Shown in pieces: positions 18,689-27,751 of a stretch of DNA of 57,397 nt. Position 1 is the stretch's first letter; each line of letters begins with the position of its first letter. This stretch comes from Chlamydiota bacterium (lineage in GTDB: Bacteria; Chlamydiota; Chlamydiia; Chlamydiales; Rhabdochlamydiaceae), in the NCBI GenBank assembly GCA_013288895.1, contig JABDAY010000005.1:1-57397 (forward strand), written 5' to 3'. The notes beneath the pieces are model-generated. The model searched no databases. It saw only the letters and a list, made by a program, of their open reading frames with translations, and was not told the origin of the DNA. The position numbers and the translations under genes are program-made.

Positions 18689-20583
18689 TGCTATTTGAAC
18701 TTTCGATCATCAGAAAGTACCTGATACCCAGAAGGAAACAGCTATCTGTTTCTTTAATTGGGCTGATGTCGATTTTTGTGATTGCACTCGTTGTTTGGCT
18801 TGTTCTTGTTTTCCTTTCTGTCACAGAAGGGATTGAAAGGGGCTGGCTGGATAAACTGACCTCTTTAAATGCCCCCCTTCGGATCAACCCTACAAAAGCT
18901 TATTTTAATTCTTATTACTACCAAATCGACTCGATTAGCTGGACATCGAATTATCAGGAAAAGTCGATTGGGGAAAAGCTGGTGGCTCTTGAGACTAATC
19001 CTTATCAACCCAGTTCTGATATGGAAATTCCTTATAACTGGCCCCAGCCAGAAAAAAAGGATCTAGTCAAAGAAGTTTTTGCTATTCTTAGCAAGAACGG
19101 AGATCTTACTTGCCAAGACTATGAGCTGAGCGGCGCGATGATGCGTCTCCAAATCGTTAAAGACAATACGGCAAGCTACCTCACGCAAGCCTCTTATTTG
19201 GCCTCTTATACGGAAAATAACCCCTATTTTAATGGTCTCATCCTGCCACCGTCGATAAAGGACATAAACCATTTATTTAATCTGGCGAGTCAAAAGATCT
19301 CGGGCAGCTGTCTTGATGAGCCACCTTCTACCTCTTTGCATGAGAACTATCACGACAGACTCCATACCCTCCTTTCTCATATGACCATCACCGGGCTAAA
19401 ACCCACCTACAGCCATTGGAGAATTCCCCCGGAACTCATTGAGGACAATAGTTCTTTTAAAGCCGATCACAATCAAACCCATATTTTGGTCCACGATCAT
19501 GGGACAGGCATTTTAAAAAAGCAAAAGGGAAAGCTCTATTTTCAAAACGCTGAGACATCGGCCCCCGTTTTACTGCAAGATCCGATCACTTTTAAGGCGA
19601 AACTTAAACCAGCAAAAGATTTGCGCTTTCTCGTTGAAGCGAAAGTACAGAACAAGCTTTTAAAAGGTGAGCTTCCCTTTAAGGGGCTAGAGATCGCGTC
19701 GGCTAAGATTGAAAAGCCTCTGATTTTTAATCAGGAAGACACAGGTGTGATGCTTGCCAAAAGCTTTCAAGATGCAGGTGTTAAAATGGGAGATGTGGGA
19801 TACCTCGCCTATTCTGCTGCGACGGCAAGCTCGGTGCAGGAGCAGAGGGTCCCCATTTACGTGAAAGGATTTTATGATCCGGGAATCATGTCAGTGGGCA
19901 ACAAATGTATCCTCGTGCCACATGAAATCACCCGAACAATCAACCAATCGAGCAATTCCTTTAACTTTGATCCGACAATGGCAAACGGGATCATGGTATG
20001 GTTCAAGGATCTCAAATCTGCAGATAAAGTGAAGGCCGATCTAATCAAATCCTTTGAAGAGGCTGGCATTGATAAATACTGGAAAGTGACAACCTACAAA
20101 GAATACGACTTTGCAAAAGACCTTTTGCAACAGTTTCAAAGTGACAAATACCTTTTTACAATAGTTGGGATAATCATTTTAATTGTCGCCTGCTCTAACA
20201 TCATCTCTTTGCTTATCATCATGGTTAACGACAAGAAAAAGGAGATCGGCATTTTGCAGGCCATGGGGACAACGAAAAAAAGTATCGCCTTTATCTTTAG
20301 TAGCTGCGGCCTTGTAATGGGGGTCTTGGGAAGCATTATAGGGATTATCGCTGCTCTCTTAACCCTCCATAATCTCGATTCCTTGGTTCATCTCTTAAGC
20401 TTTATCGAAGGACATGAGGCGTTCAATGCAGCCTTTTGGGGAGAATCGTTGCCGAATATGTTAAGTAATCATGCTTTACTATTTATTCTTATCACTACCC
20501 CCCTCATCTCTGTTCTTGCAGCGCTTGTTCCTGCTATTAAAGCATGCAGAATCAACACTTCATCGATTCTGAGGTCAGAATGA
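18688..20583 (+). CDS. ABC transporter permease, LolC/LolE-type (GTG start overlapping the rpmG stop)
   Basis: LIPRRKQLSVSLIGLMSIFVIALVVWLVLVFLSVTEGIE; C-terminal FtsX-like ILIVACSNIISLLIIMVNDKKKEIGILQAMGTTKKSI. Confidence 0.9.
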   Translation: MLFELSIIRKYLIPRRKQLSVSLIGLMSIFVIALVVWLVLVFLSVTEGIERGWLDKLTSLNAPLRINPTKAYFNSYYYQIDSISWTSNYQEKSIGEKLVALETNPYQPSSDMEIPYNWPQPEKKDLVKEVFAILSKNGDLTCQDYELSGAMMRLQIVKDNTASYLTQASYLASYTENNPYFNGLILPPSIKDINHLFNLASQKISGSCLDEPPSTSLHENYHDRLHTLLSHMTITGLKPTYSHWRIPPELIEDNSSFKADHNQTHILVHDHGTGILKKQKGKLYFQNAETSAPVLLQDPITFKAKLKPAKDLRFLVEAKVQNKLLKGELPFKGLEIASAKIEKPLIFNQEDTGVMLAKSFQDAGVKMGDVGYLAYSAATASSVQEQRVPIYVKGFYDPGIMSVGNKCILVPHEITRTINQSSNSFNFDPTMANGIMVWFKDLKSADKVKADLIKSFEEAGIDKYWKVTTYKEYDFAKDLLQQFQSDKYLFTIVGIIILIVACSNIISLLIIMVNDKKKEIGILQAMGTTKKSIAFIFSSCGLVMGVLGSIIGIIAALLTLHNLDSLVHLLSFIEGHEAFNAAFWGESLPNMLSNHALLFILITTPLISVLAALVPAIKACRINTSSILRSE

Positions 20584-21233
20584 GCATCCTCGCTAAAAAC
20601 CTCCATAAAACCTACAAAGGGACCACTCCTGTCAAAGTTTTATCAGGGGTCACTCTTGAGGTTCATAAAAACGAAACCTTGGCCATCATGGGAAAATCTG
20701 GGGAAGGGAAAAGCACCCTCCTCCACATTCTAGGAACGCTCGAGGACTTTTGCGAAGGGACACTAGAGGTTTGCGGCCATACAATCCCCTCATCCTACAC
20801 TTCAAAGATTAGAAACCAGCACATCGGGTTTATCTTCCAATCTTACCACCTACTCGACGATTATTCCGCTCTAGATAACGTTCTCATGCCTGCAAGAATC
20901 CAAAGAAAAGGGGTGGATGAGAAAAAAGCACTTGAGCTTCTAGATCTAGTGGGGCTTGGAGCTAGGGCACATTTCTTAACAAAGCTCCTATCTGGCGGCG
21001 AAAAACAAAGGGTGGCCATTGCAAGGGCCCTTTGCAATAACCCTGATCTTATTTTAGCAGATGAGCCCTCTGGAAATCTCGATAGGACAAACTCAAAAAT
21101 GATCTGCGATCTCTTACTTGCCACTGTAAAACAAATGGGAAAAACCCTTATCGTTGTCACACACGACAAAGAGCTCGCAGCTTCTTGTGATCGGACACTA
21201 TTTTTAAATGATGGTAAATTATGCACATCTTAA
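20580..21233 (+). CDS. lolD: Lipoprotein-releasing ABC transporter ATP-binding protein
   Basis: MGKSGEGKSTLLHILGTLE; LLSGGEKQRVAIARAL; ILADEPSGNLD; ATG at 20580 overlaps the upstream TGA. Confidence 0.92.
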   Translation: MSILAKNLHKTYKGTTPVKVLSGVTLEVHKNETLAIMGKSGEGKSTLLHILGTLEDFCEGTLEVCGHTIPSSYTSKIRNQHIGFIFQSYHLLDDYSALDNVLMPARIQRKGVDEKKALELLDLVGLGARAHFLTKLLSGGEKQRVAIARALCNNPDLILADEPSGNLDRTNSKMICDLLLATVKQMGKTLIVVTHDKELAASCDRTLFLNDGKLCTS

Positions 21234-22519
21234 TGGTTGGAACGGGATATGTGGGGCTTGTAACTGGAGCCTGTTTTGCTGAGATGGGCCACCATGTGAT
21301 TTGCCTCGACATCAATAAAGAGAAAATCGATCAGTTAAATCAGGGGATGATCCCCATTTACGAACCTGGCCTAGAAGAGGTTGTCAAGCGGAACATCGAT
21401 TCAGGAAGACTCCTATTCACCAGTGATTATGCAGAGGCTGTTAAAAATTCTTCCGTCTGCTTCATCGCTGTTCCTACTCCCTCTGATGAAGATGGTTCTT
21501 GCGATCTTTCTTATGTTCTACAAGCTGCAACTAGTATTGCCGAGCATATGAATGAATATAAAGTGATTGTTGTAAAATCGACTGTTCCTGTAGGCACATC
21601 TCTCAAAGTAAAAGCAAAAATAAATGAAAAAACCACCCTCCCCTTTGATCTTGTCTCCAACCCTGAATTTTTAAAAGAGGGATCAGCGATCCTAGACTGC
21701 ATGAAGCCAGACAGGGTCATTTTAGGAGTAGAGAGTGAAAAGAGTGTCGCCATTATGAAGGAGATCTATTCTGCCTTCACTCTGAATCATGACAGAATCC
21801 TGGTAATGGATATCCTCTCCTCTGAAATGACAAAATATGCAGCCAACGCGATGCTTGCAACAAGAATCTCGTTTATGAATGAGCTAGCAACTATCTGCGA
21901 GAAGCTCGGGGCTAACATCAATGAAGTGCGCATAGGCATCGGCTCCGACCAAAGGATCGGCTATCAGTTTCTCTATGCGGGTATTGGCTACGGCGGTTCT
22001 TGCTTTCCCAAAGATATCCGCGCGCTCCAATCTATGGCATTCGATGCAGGCCTAGAAACGCCCCTGATGGACGCAGTCGATAGCATTAACAACAATCAGA
22101 AGAAACTCCTCTTTAAAAAGATCTCCGCTTACTTTGGCGATGTCAAAGGTAAAACCATTGCGATCTGGGGTCTTGCATTCAAGCCCAACACTGACGACAT
22201 GAGAGAGGCCCCCGCTTTAGTTTTAATCGAAGAACTTTTAAAACAAGGGGCCGTCCTGCGCGTTTATGATCCTGTGGCGATGCCTAAAGCAAAATCCCTT
22301 TTTAATGACCCGCGCATCCACTTCTGCAAAGACGAATACGACGCGGCCGAGGGTGCCCACGCGATAGCCCTTGTGACAGAGTGGAAGCAGTTCCGCTTCG
22401 CCGATTTTGAAAAGATCTTCCCCTCAATGCAAAAAAAGGTCTTTTTTGATGGGAGAAACCAATATAAAAAACAAGAGATGCATGCTAAAGGATTCGAATA
22501 TTTTGGAATTGGACATTGA
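21221..22519 (+). CDS. ugd: UDP-glucose 6-dehydrogenase
   Basis: MVGTGYVGLVTGACFAEMGHHVICLDINKEKI; GSDQRIGYQFLYAGIGYGGSCFPKDIRAL. Confidence 0.95.
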   Translation: MHILMVGTGYVGLVTGACFAEMGHHVICLDINKEKIDQLNQGMIPIYEPGLEEVVKRNIDSGRLLFTSDYAEAVKNSSVCFIAVPTPSDEDGSCDLSYVLQAATSIAEHMNEYKVIVVKSTVPVGTSLKVKAKINEKTTLPFDLVSNPEFLKEGSAILDCMKPDRVILGVESEKSVAIMKEIYSAFTLNHDRILVMDILSSEMTKYAANAMLATRISFMNELATICEKLGANINEVRIGIGSDQRIGYQFLYAGIGYGGSCFPKDIRALQSMAFDAGLETPLMDAVDSINNNQKKLLFKKISAYFGDVKGKTIAIWGLAFKPNTDDMREAPALVLIEELLKQGAVLRVYDPVAMPKAKSLFNDPRIHFCKDEYDAAEGAHAIALVTEWKQFRFADFEKIFPSMQKKVFFDGRNQYKKQEMHAKGFEYFGIGH

Positions 22520-23261
22520 GTCCAAGCTAAGCGAGCTTATTCAAGAGCGCTTAGACCTTCCCCAGCATCTGCTTTTTAAGGCGGCGAGATATTCCCTCCT
22601 TTCTTCAGGCAAACGCCTCCGCCCCATTTTAACTCTTGCAACCGCCCAAACTTTTAATACTCCTCTAGAGTATGCCTTAATCCCTGCCTGCGCCATCGAA
22701 ATGGTCCACACCTACTCCCTCATCCACGATGACCTCCCCTGTATGGACGACGACGACTTGCGACGCGGCATCCCCACCCTCCACAAAGTCTACGATGAAG
22801 CCCACGCCGTCCTTACAGGCGATTATCTCCTCACCTACGCCTTCGAGCTTTTAAGTACCGCCCCCCACCTCACATCTGACCAAAAACTCGCCCTTGTCAA
22901 AACCCTCTCTCAACACGCAGGCGGCAGCGGCATGATAGGCGGTCAAGTGATGGACATGCAAGGATCAAACGATTGGGAACAGATGCACCTCCTTAAAACT
23001 GCCTCTCTCATGATCTCTGCCCTCGAATTCGGCGCCATCATCGGCAATTGCTCCCCTTCAGACACAACCCACCTAAAAACCTTCGGCAAACAGATTGGCC
23101 TCGCCTTCCAAATCATCGACGACATCCTCGATAACGACATGCCCCCCACCGCCCGCCCCAAAGCTGAGAAGCTCTACAGCGGCGCCCTGGATTCCTTGCA
23201 ACAATTGTCTACGCCAGCCCCTCTGTTGGAACAGCTAGCTCACAAACTCGTTTATCGCTGA
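22482..23261 (+). CDS. ispA: Polyprenyl (farnesyl/geranyl) diphosphate synthase
   Basis: SSGKRLRPILTLATA; HTYSLIHDDLPCMDDDDLRRG (DDxxD); GLAFQIIDDILD. Confidence 0.92.
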   Translation: MLKDSNILELDIESKLSELIQERLDLPQHLLFKAARYSLLSSGKRLRPILTLATAQTFNTPLEYALIPACAIEMVHTYSLIHDDLPCMDDDDLRRGIPTLHKVYDEAHAVLTGDYLLTYAFELLSTAPHLTSDQKLALVKTLSQHAGGSGMIGGQVMDMQGSNDWEQMHLLKTASLMISALEFGAIIGNCSPSDTTHLKTFGKQIGLAFQIIDDILDNDMPPTARPKAEKLYSGALDSLQQLSTPAPLLEQLAHKLVYR

Positions 23262-24428
23262 GCGTAGAAATAGCGGCAGAGCGGCGTGTAGCTCTTCTCT
23301 AGTCATAAAATATGTCGAGTCCTCATAACGCTGAACTGAACGCACGTTAATCAGAGACACACATCGAGACCCACGAAAGATGCATATCCACCATGCTCTG
23401 AAATGTAAAGAATCGTAGAATTTTAAAAAAGGATATTTTTGATATGCGATTTGACTATCAATGTAATCGAGAACTTTTATTTTTCTATAACGACTATGCA
23501 TTAAATTTGCCACCGCCTTGGCTTCTTCATACAGTTTTTGAGCCGTAAGCACCCTAGAAATCTCAGAAAGGGCAAGTGACTTAAAACCGTTATTTTCTTG
23601 AGGAATACTATTTGCTAGATTGAGCGCCTCGGAAAAGCGGTTTCGAGAAAGAAACTCTCCTAAAATTTGCGCCTGGTATTTATTCCTATGAGACCTCTGT
23701 AATATATGTTGAGTAAAATAAAAGGCCTCTTTTAGACGATTTTTAGCAAGGAGTTTTACATAAAGTCTTGGGAAAATATGGAGGAGAAGAAATTGTTTTA
23801 TTCCCCCTTCTTCCATGTTAAATATAACAATTTCTCCAATTTTCAAAACATCTTCCCACAGATTTTGCTCAAAGAGTGCATAAAAAATTCTTATAAAGGA
23901 GGGGGTGTGATCTTCTGACCTTCTAGCTTCTCTAACCCATGAATCGATTGCAAGAGCTAAGAGAATCTCCCCTTTTAAATGAGGAAAAGAAAACTCATTC
24001 ACATTCTCGGTGTGCGTAATATCCTCATCGGTTAAGATGAGGAATAACTCAAGAAACACGGTATGAATTTGCCCTTTGATTTGTTTCGCGTTTGACAACG
24101 TCAACTGACTAATAAGAAAGGTTATCTTCCCTTCGAATCGAGATACATCTGTTTGGAAATGATCCCTTGCATATAAGAAAAACTGCCCTGCTGACCTTTC
24201 GAGCAGAATACGTAAGTCTATTTCAGCAGTCGCCCTCACCGACCGAATCTCTCTACATGTCCTAGAAAAACTCAAGACCTCATTAGAAGTTAGAGTGGAA
24301 CAAATGACCCCCAGACAATCTATAGGCAATCCTGATAAAGCGCGATTCCCCAAAAGGCCCGCATTCTCCTCAACCAGAAGCTGATACCTTCCAAAATTAT
24401 TTCTTAACTCTACGCCATCACTAGACAT
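23235..24428 (-). CDS. F-box-like protein with alpha-helical (TPR-like) repeats
   Basis: LSGLPIDCLGVICSTLTSNEVLSFSRTCREIRSVRA resembles an F-box; helical repeats RLKEAFYFTQHILQR..., RFSEALNLANSIPQ..., LYEEAKAVANLM. Confidence 0.7.
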   Translation of the reverse strand: MSSDGVELRNNFGRYQLLVEENAGLLGNRALSGLPIDCLGVICSTLTSNEVLSFSRTCREIRSVRATAEIDLRILLERSAGQFFLYARDHFQTDVSRFEGKITFLISQLTLSNAKQIKGQIHTVFLELFLILTDEDITHTENVNEFSFPHLKGEILLALAIDSWVREARRSEDHTPSFIRIFYALFEQNLWEDVLKIGEIVIFNMEEGGIKQFLLLHIFPRLYVKLLAKNRLKEAFYFTQHILQRSHRNKYQAQILGEFLSRNRFSEALNLANSIPQENNGFKSLALSEISRVLTAQKLYEEAKAVANLMHSRYRKIKVLDYIDSQIAYQKYPFLKFYDSLHFRAWWICIFRGSRCVSLINVRSVQRYEDSTYFMTREELHAALPLFLRSAINEFVS

Positions 24429-24627
24429 ATTTCCCTCATATTAATCAGCAATTAACATCTAATTATACCTTAAATCATAAATTTATACAATAATAAAATT
24501 TAATTTAATTATTATTAAATTATTTAAATATACCCAAATAAGCGCCGGAAAGCGGAGCCTCCGCATCAAAAATTGCTAGCGAAATAAAGAAAAATGGACT
24601 AAACTTTAAGATTTTACAGGAGGATAT

Positions 24628-24966
24628 ATGTCTGGACTAGGAGGAATTTCAGCTGCTGGATGGACAATGACCACTTTGCATGATGGCACTCGAGTTACAG
24701 AACGATACATGCTTGAAATCCAGATCGCACTACATGACACACTAAGAACACAAGGAGCTCTTGCAGTTCTTGTCCTACTTCAAGAATGCAAAAATTATAA
24801 TTTTCAAACAAATAACAATTCAAAAAGGATTCTTGAAGGACTTAATTTAAGAAGAGATGAGGTAGTAGTAGAGACCCTTGTAAAAATTGTTCTGAATTCC
24901 GTTAAAGTCAACATTAGAAATGGAGTAAAGTATATTTCCATTGGTGATGCAGAAAAATCATATTAA
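24628..24966 (+). CDS. Unknown small protein, member 1 of the local 'TLxDGxxVPEP' paralog family
   Basis: MTTLHDGTRVTERYMLEIQIALHDTL...LLQECKNYNF...SKRILEGLNL; SD caggaggatatATG. Confidence 0.65.
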   Translation: MSGLGGISAAGWTMTTLHDGTRVTERYMLEIQIALHDTLRTQGALAVLVLLQECKNYNFQTNNNSKRILEGLNLRRDEVVVETLVKIVLNSVKVNIRNGVKYISIGDAEKSY

Positions 24967-25110
24967 TAGCCAAAGCTTAGCTGCCATAACTAGTTGATTA
25001 AGAACAACTTACCTGAAACAAATACGTCCGCCTCTGAAACCTCAAAAACACGTCTTGCAATAAATAAAAAAATAGACAAGACTAAGCTTAGTTGACAAGG
25101 AGAAGGACAT

Positions 25111-25341
25111 ATGCGTATTGTTAATATGCGCGAAGCTAAAACTCATTTTTCAAAACTCGTAGATTCTGTTATCCATGGCAATGAAATTTTAATTGCCATG
25201 TCTGGAAAGCCTGTGGCCAAACTGAGTCCTATACCAAAAAAAACTCAAAGACGCTTTGGTGTTCTCAAGGGAAAAATCAAAATTTCTAAAGATTTTGACG
25301 CTCCTTTGTCTGATGAATTTTTAGATGAATTTGAGAGTTGA
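25111..25341 (+). CDS. Type II antitoxin, Phd/YefM (prevent-host-death) family
   Basis: MRIVNMREAKTHFSKLVDSVIHGNEILIAMSGKPVAKLSPI; overlaps downstream PIN gene; SD aaggagaagg. Confidence 0.9.
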   Translation: MRIVNMREAKTHFSKLVDSVIHGNEILIAMSGKPVAKLSPIPKKTQRRFGVLKGKIKISKDFDAPLSDEFLDEFES

Positions 25342-25724
25342 TCATGCACTTATTGCTAGATACTCATGTGTTTCTGTGGTGTATTAAAAATGATCGGCGC
25401 CTTTCTAAAGCAACAAAAACTAAAATCCTACAAGCAGATGAAGTCTATATAAGCAGCGCATCCATTTGGGAAGCAACAATTAAAGTTAAACTCAAGAAAT
25501 TAGATGTTGATATAGAGAAAATCGTAGAAGCAATTTCTAGTAGCGGTTTCTTAGAACTACCCGTGACAGTACAACATGCAGCTGCTGTTTCCCGTCTTTC
25601 AGATATCCATAGAGATCCCTTTGATCGTATCCTAATTGCCCAGTCGATGTGCGAACCTCTTACATTCCTTACCGCTGATGCAGAGCTTAAAAACTATTCT
25701 GACCTTGTTGAAGTTATCAATTAA
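25338..25724 (+). CDS. Type II toxin, PIN-domain ribonuclease (VapC-like)
   Basis: LLLDTHVFLWCIKNDRRLS; VYISSASIWEATIKVKLKKL; HRDPFDRILIAQSM; LTADAELKNY. Confidence 0.9.
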   Translation: MIMHLLLDTHVFLWCIKNDRRLSKATKTKILQADEVYISSASIWEATIKVKLKKLDVDIEKIVEAISSSGFLELPVTVQHAAAVSRLSDIHRDPFDRILIAQSMCEPLTFLTADAELKNYSDLVEVIN

Positions 25725-25947
25725 GGATATCCCCTTCGCCTGAGTCCTCCACGCGGGGCTCCACATCAAAAATTGCTGCCGCAATAAAGCAACAAAGAGA
25801 AGAAAGTGCAGACACTGCTTGCACAATTGCCGTGGTGATAAATGCTCTTATCCGATATACTTTTGCTGTCTAACTAAGGAAATTTTGAATAACTTTAAAA
25901 GGAGAATATATGCAGCAGCAACAGCACCAGTTTCAGCTTCTATAGGA

Positions 25948-26244
25948 ATGGCAATGGTCACTTTGCATGATGGTAGTCAAGTTCCAGAACCAGCCTTGGC
26001 TGTTACTATGGTGGCACTCAACTCAGTCCTAACAGAAGGACTTCGTGCAGCTAATGACTTACTTAAAAAATGCAAAGATCCTGAGTTTCAAATTACAGAT
26101 GACTCTTCAAAAAAAACTCTTAAAAAATATCAGCTAATCGAAGAGGATGGAGGAGTGCATGATACAGTCAGCAAGATTGTTGTGAATGCCGCACGGGGCA
26201 ACGGAGTATTCCTTCACTTTCTTAATCCGGTTAAAAAAGCTTAG
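25948..26244 (+). CDS. Unknown small protein, member 2 of the paralog family (possible start-codon frameshift; ORF open from 25819)
   Basis: MAMVTLHDGSQVPEPALAVTMVALNSVL...DLLKKCKDPEFQI...SKKTLKKYQLIEEDGGVHDTVSKIVVNAARGNGVFLHFLNPVKK. Confidence 0.6.
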   Translation: MAMVTLHDGSQVPEPALAVTMVALNSVLTEGLRAANDLLKKCKDPEFQITDDSSKKTLKKYQLIEEDGGVHDTVSKIVVNAARGNGVFLHFLNPVKKA

Positions 26245-26262
26245 TGGAGAGAGAAAACCTCA

Positions 26263-26425
26263 GAAGAAGGGAGAGGCCGGCTTTTAAAGAGAGGTGATGC
26301 GAAGGGGGGCCGCTGGCGCAAGGGAGTGTCGATTAAGCAGCCGGCGGCTGCTTAAGCGACACTCCCTTGCGCCAGCGGCCCCCCTTCGCATCACCTCTCT
26401 TTAAAAGCCGGCCTCCCCCTTCTTC
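26263..26425. repeat. Long near-perfect inverted repeat (81-nt arms, almost no loop)
   Basis: gaagaaggg(a/g)gaggccggcttttaaagagaggtgatgcgaaggggggccgctggcgcaagggagtgtcg(a/c)ttaagcagccg present in both orientations; two mismatches by eye. Confidence 0.95.
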
Positions 26426-26528
26426 CACCCCTTCGCGCAAATTTCAAAAAAGATCTTTTTTTTACATTTGGCGTGCAATTTATGATTCCTTCTGCCAGTA
26501 TTATTAAAACTTTAACTTGGGAGGAAAT

Positions 26529-26870
26529 ATGACAGCGTTATCACCAGCAGCAGCAACAGCTGTAAACACCACACACAAATGTTCTTTTTCATTATGCGAA
26601 AAACCATCTGGTTTTATGGTAGCTTGTCCCACATGCGAAGAAGCTTTGTATTGCGGCAGAGGATGTCTCAAGGCAGACTGGAAAAATCATCAAGTTGAAT
26701 GCCTACTAATGAAACAAGCACATCATTCCGCAGGTACTGAAGCAGACCCATCCTCTAGCTTCGTAGTTACTGAAGCAGCCTCAGCTATACCCAACCTGGC
26801 AAACACTTTGAGCTCAGCCTATAGTAGCGTTGCAAATAAAATCAGGACTATATTTGGCAGTACACAGTAA
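26529..26870 (+). CDS. MYND-type zinc finger protein (eukaryotic-like)
   Basis: C-SFSL-C-EKPSGFMVA-C-PT-C-EEAL-YC-GRG-C-LKAD-W-KN-H-QVE-C; SD gggaggaaatATG. Confidence 0.85.
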   Translation: MTALSPAAATAVNTTHKCSFSLCEKPSGFMVACPTCEEALYCGRGCLKADWKNHQVECLLMKQAHHSAGTEADPSSSFVVTEAASAIPNLANTLSSAYSSVANKIRTIFGSTQ

Positions 26871-26884
26871 AATCAGAGTTCTAG

Positions 26885-27256
26885 ATGGCAGCAGCACCAG
26901 TTTCAGCTTTTAGAATGGTGTCTATGGAAGCAGCACCAGCAGTTTCAGCTCTTAGGATGCTGTCAATAGTTACTTTGAAGGATGGTAGCCAAGTTCCACG
27001 AGAAGTCTTTAAGACTACTATGTCAGCACTTGATTCAGTAAAAAAGGCAAACCAAAGTGCCGTTGTCGATTTACTTAGAGTAAGCAAATCTTTTTATGGT
27101 TCAATTGTAAATAAGAATTCAATAATGACTCTTAGAAAATATGCACTGATCGATAAAGAAGGAAAAGTTAACGATACAGTCAAAAAAATTGTTCAGAACG
27201 CAGCCAGCGGCGAAGGAGTTTACCTTATATTTGTTGATCCGAGACGAAAGACTTAA
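26885..27256 (+). CDS. Unknown small protein, member 3 of the paralog family
   Basis: SIVTLKDGSQVPREVFKTTMSALDSV...LIDKEGKVNDTVKKIVQNAASGEGVYLIFVDPRRK. Confidence 0.65.
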   Translation: MAAAPVSAFRMVSMEAAPAVSALRMLSIVTLKDGSQVPREVFKTTMSALDSVKKANQSAVVDLLRVSKSFYGSIVNKNSIMTLRKYALIDKEGKVNDTVKKIVQNAASGEGVYLIFVDPRRKT

Positions 27257-27378
27257 TAACCAGAACCTTGGAATTAAAAAAACTCTGCAAGTTTATTAAT
27301 CTATCTCATAAACCGATAAACCTGATATAATTGCCATGATAATTAAGAAATTTTTGAATAATTTTAACTACGGGATAT

Positions 27379-27717
27379 ATGGCAGCAGCAATACCAGCTT
27401 CTGGAGATGGGACGGGGACTATTTTATGGATTACTTTGAGGGATGGCAGTCAAGTTCCAGAACCAGCTTTCACTGTTACTATGCTAGCTCTTGAGCAAAT
27501 CCAAGGAAAGTCAATTTTTGCAGTTAGAGACTTAGTTAGAATATGCAAAGATCCTGATTATGAAATTGTAACTACTTTTTCAAAGAAAATTCTTACGAAA
27601 ATCGGATTGATTGACAAAGAAGGAAATATACACCCTAGATGCATACCGATTATTCTGAATGCCGTTGAAGGCGATGGACAATCTCTTACATTTGTTGATC
27701 CAGTCAAACAAGAATAG
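27379..27717 (+). CDS. Unknown small protein, member 4 of the paralog family
   Basis: WITLRDGSQVPEPAFTVTMLALEQI...VRDLVRICKDPDYEI...SKKILTKIGLIDKEGNIHPRCIPIILNAVEGDGQSLTFVDPVKQ. Confidence 0.65.
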   Translation: MAAAIPASGDGTGTILWITLRDGSQVPEPAFTVTMLALEQIQGKSIFAVRDLVRICKDPDYEIVTTFSKKILTKIGLIDKEGNIHPRCIPIILNAVEGDGQSLTFVDPVKQE

Positions 27718-27751
27718 AAGCACTTGCTCAAAAGCTAACAAACTTATTGTC

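Noticed and set aside
25111-25724. Treating the Phd/PIN pair as a novel system
   Set aside because: Both proteins match standard type II toxin-antitoxin families; only the genomic context is unusual.
25819-25947. N-terminal extension of paralog 2 (MHNCRGDKCSYPIYFCC...)
   Set aside because: Starts at a non-ATG codon upstream of the conserved leader and SD; likely leader sequence translated because of the start-site frameshift.
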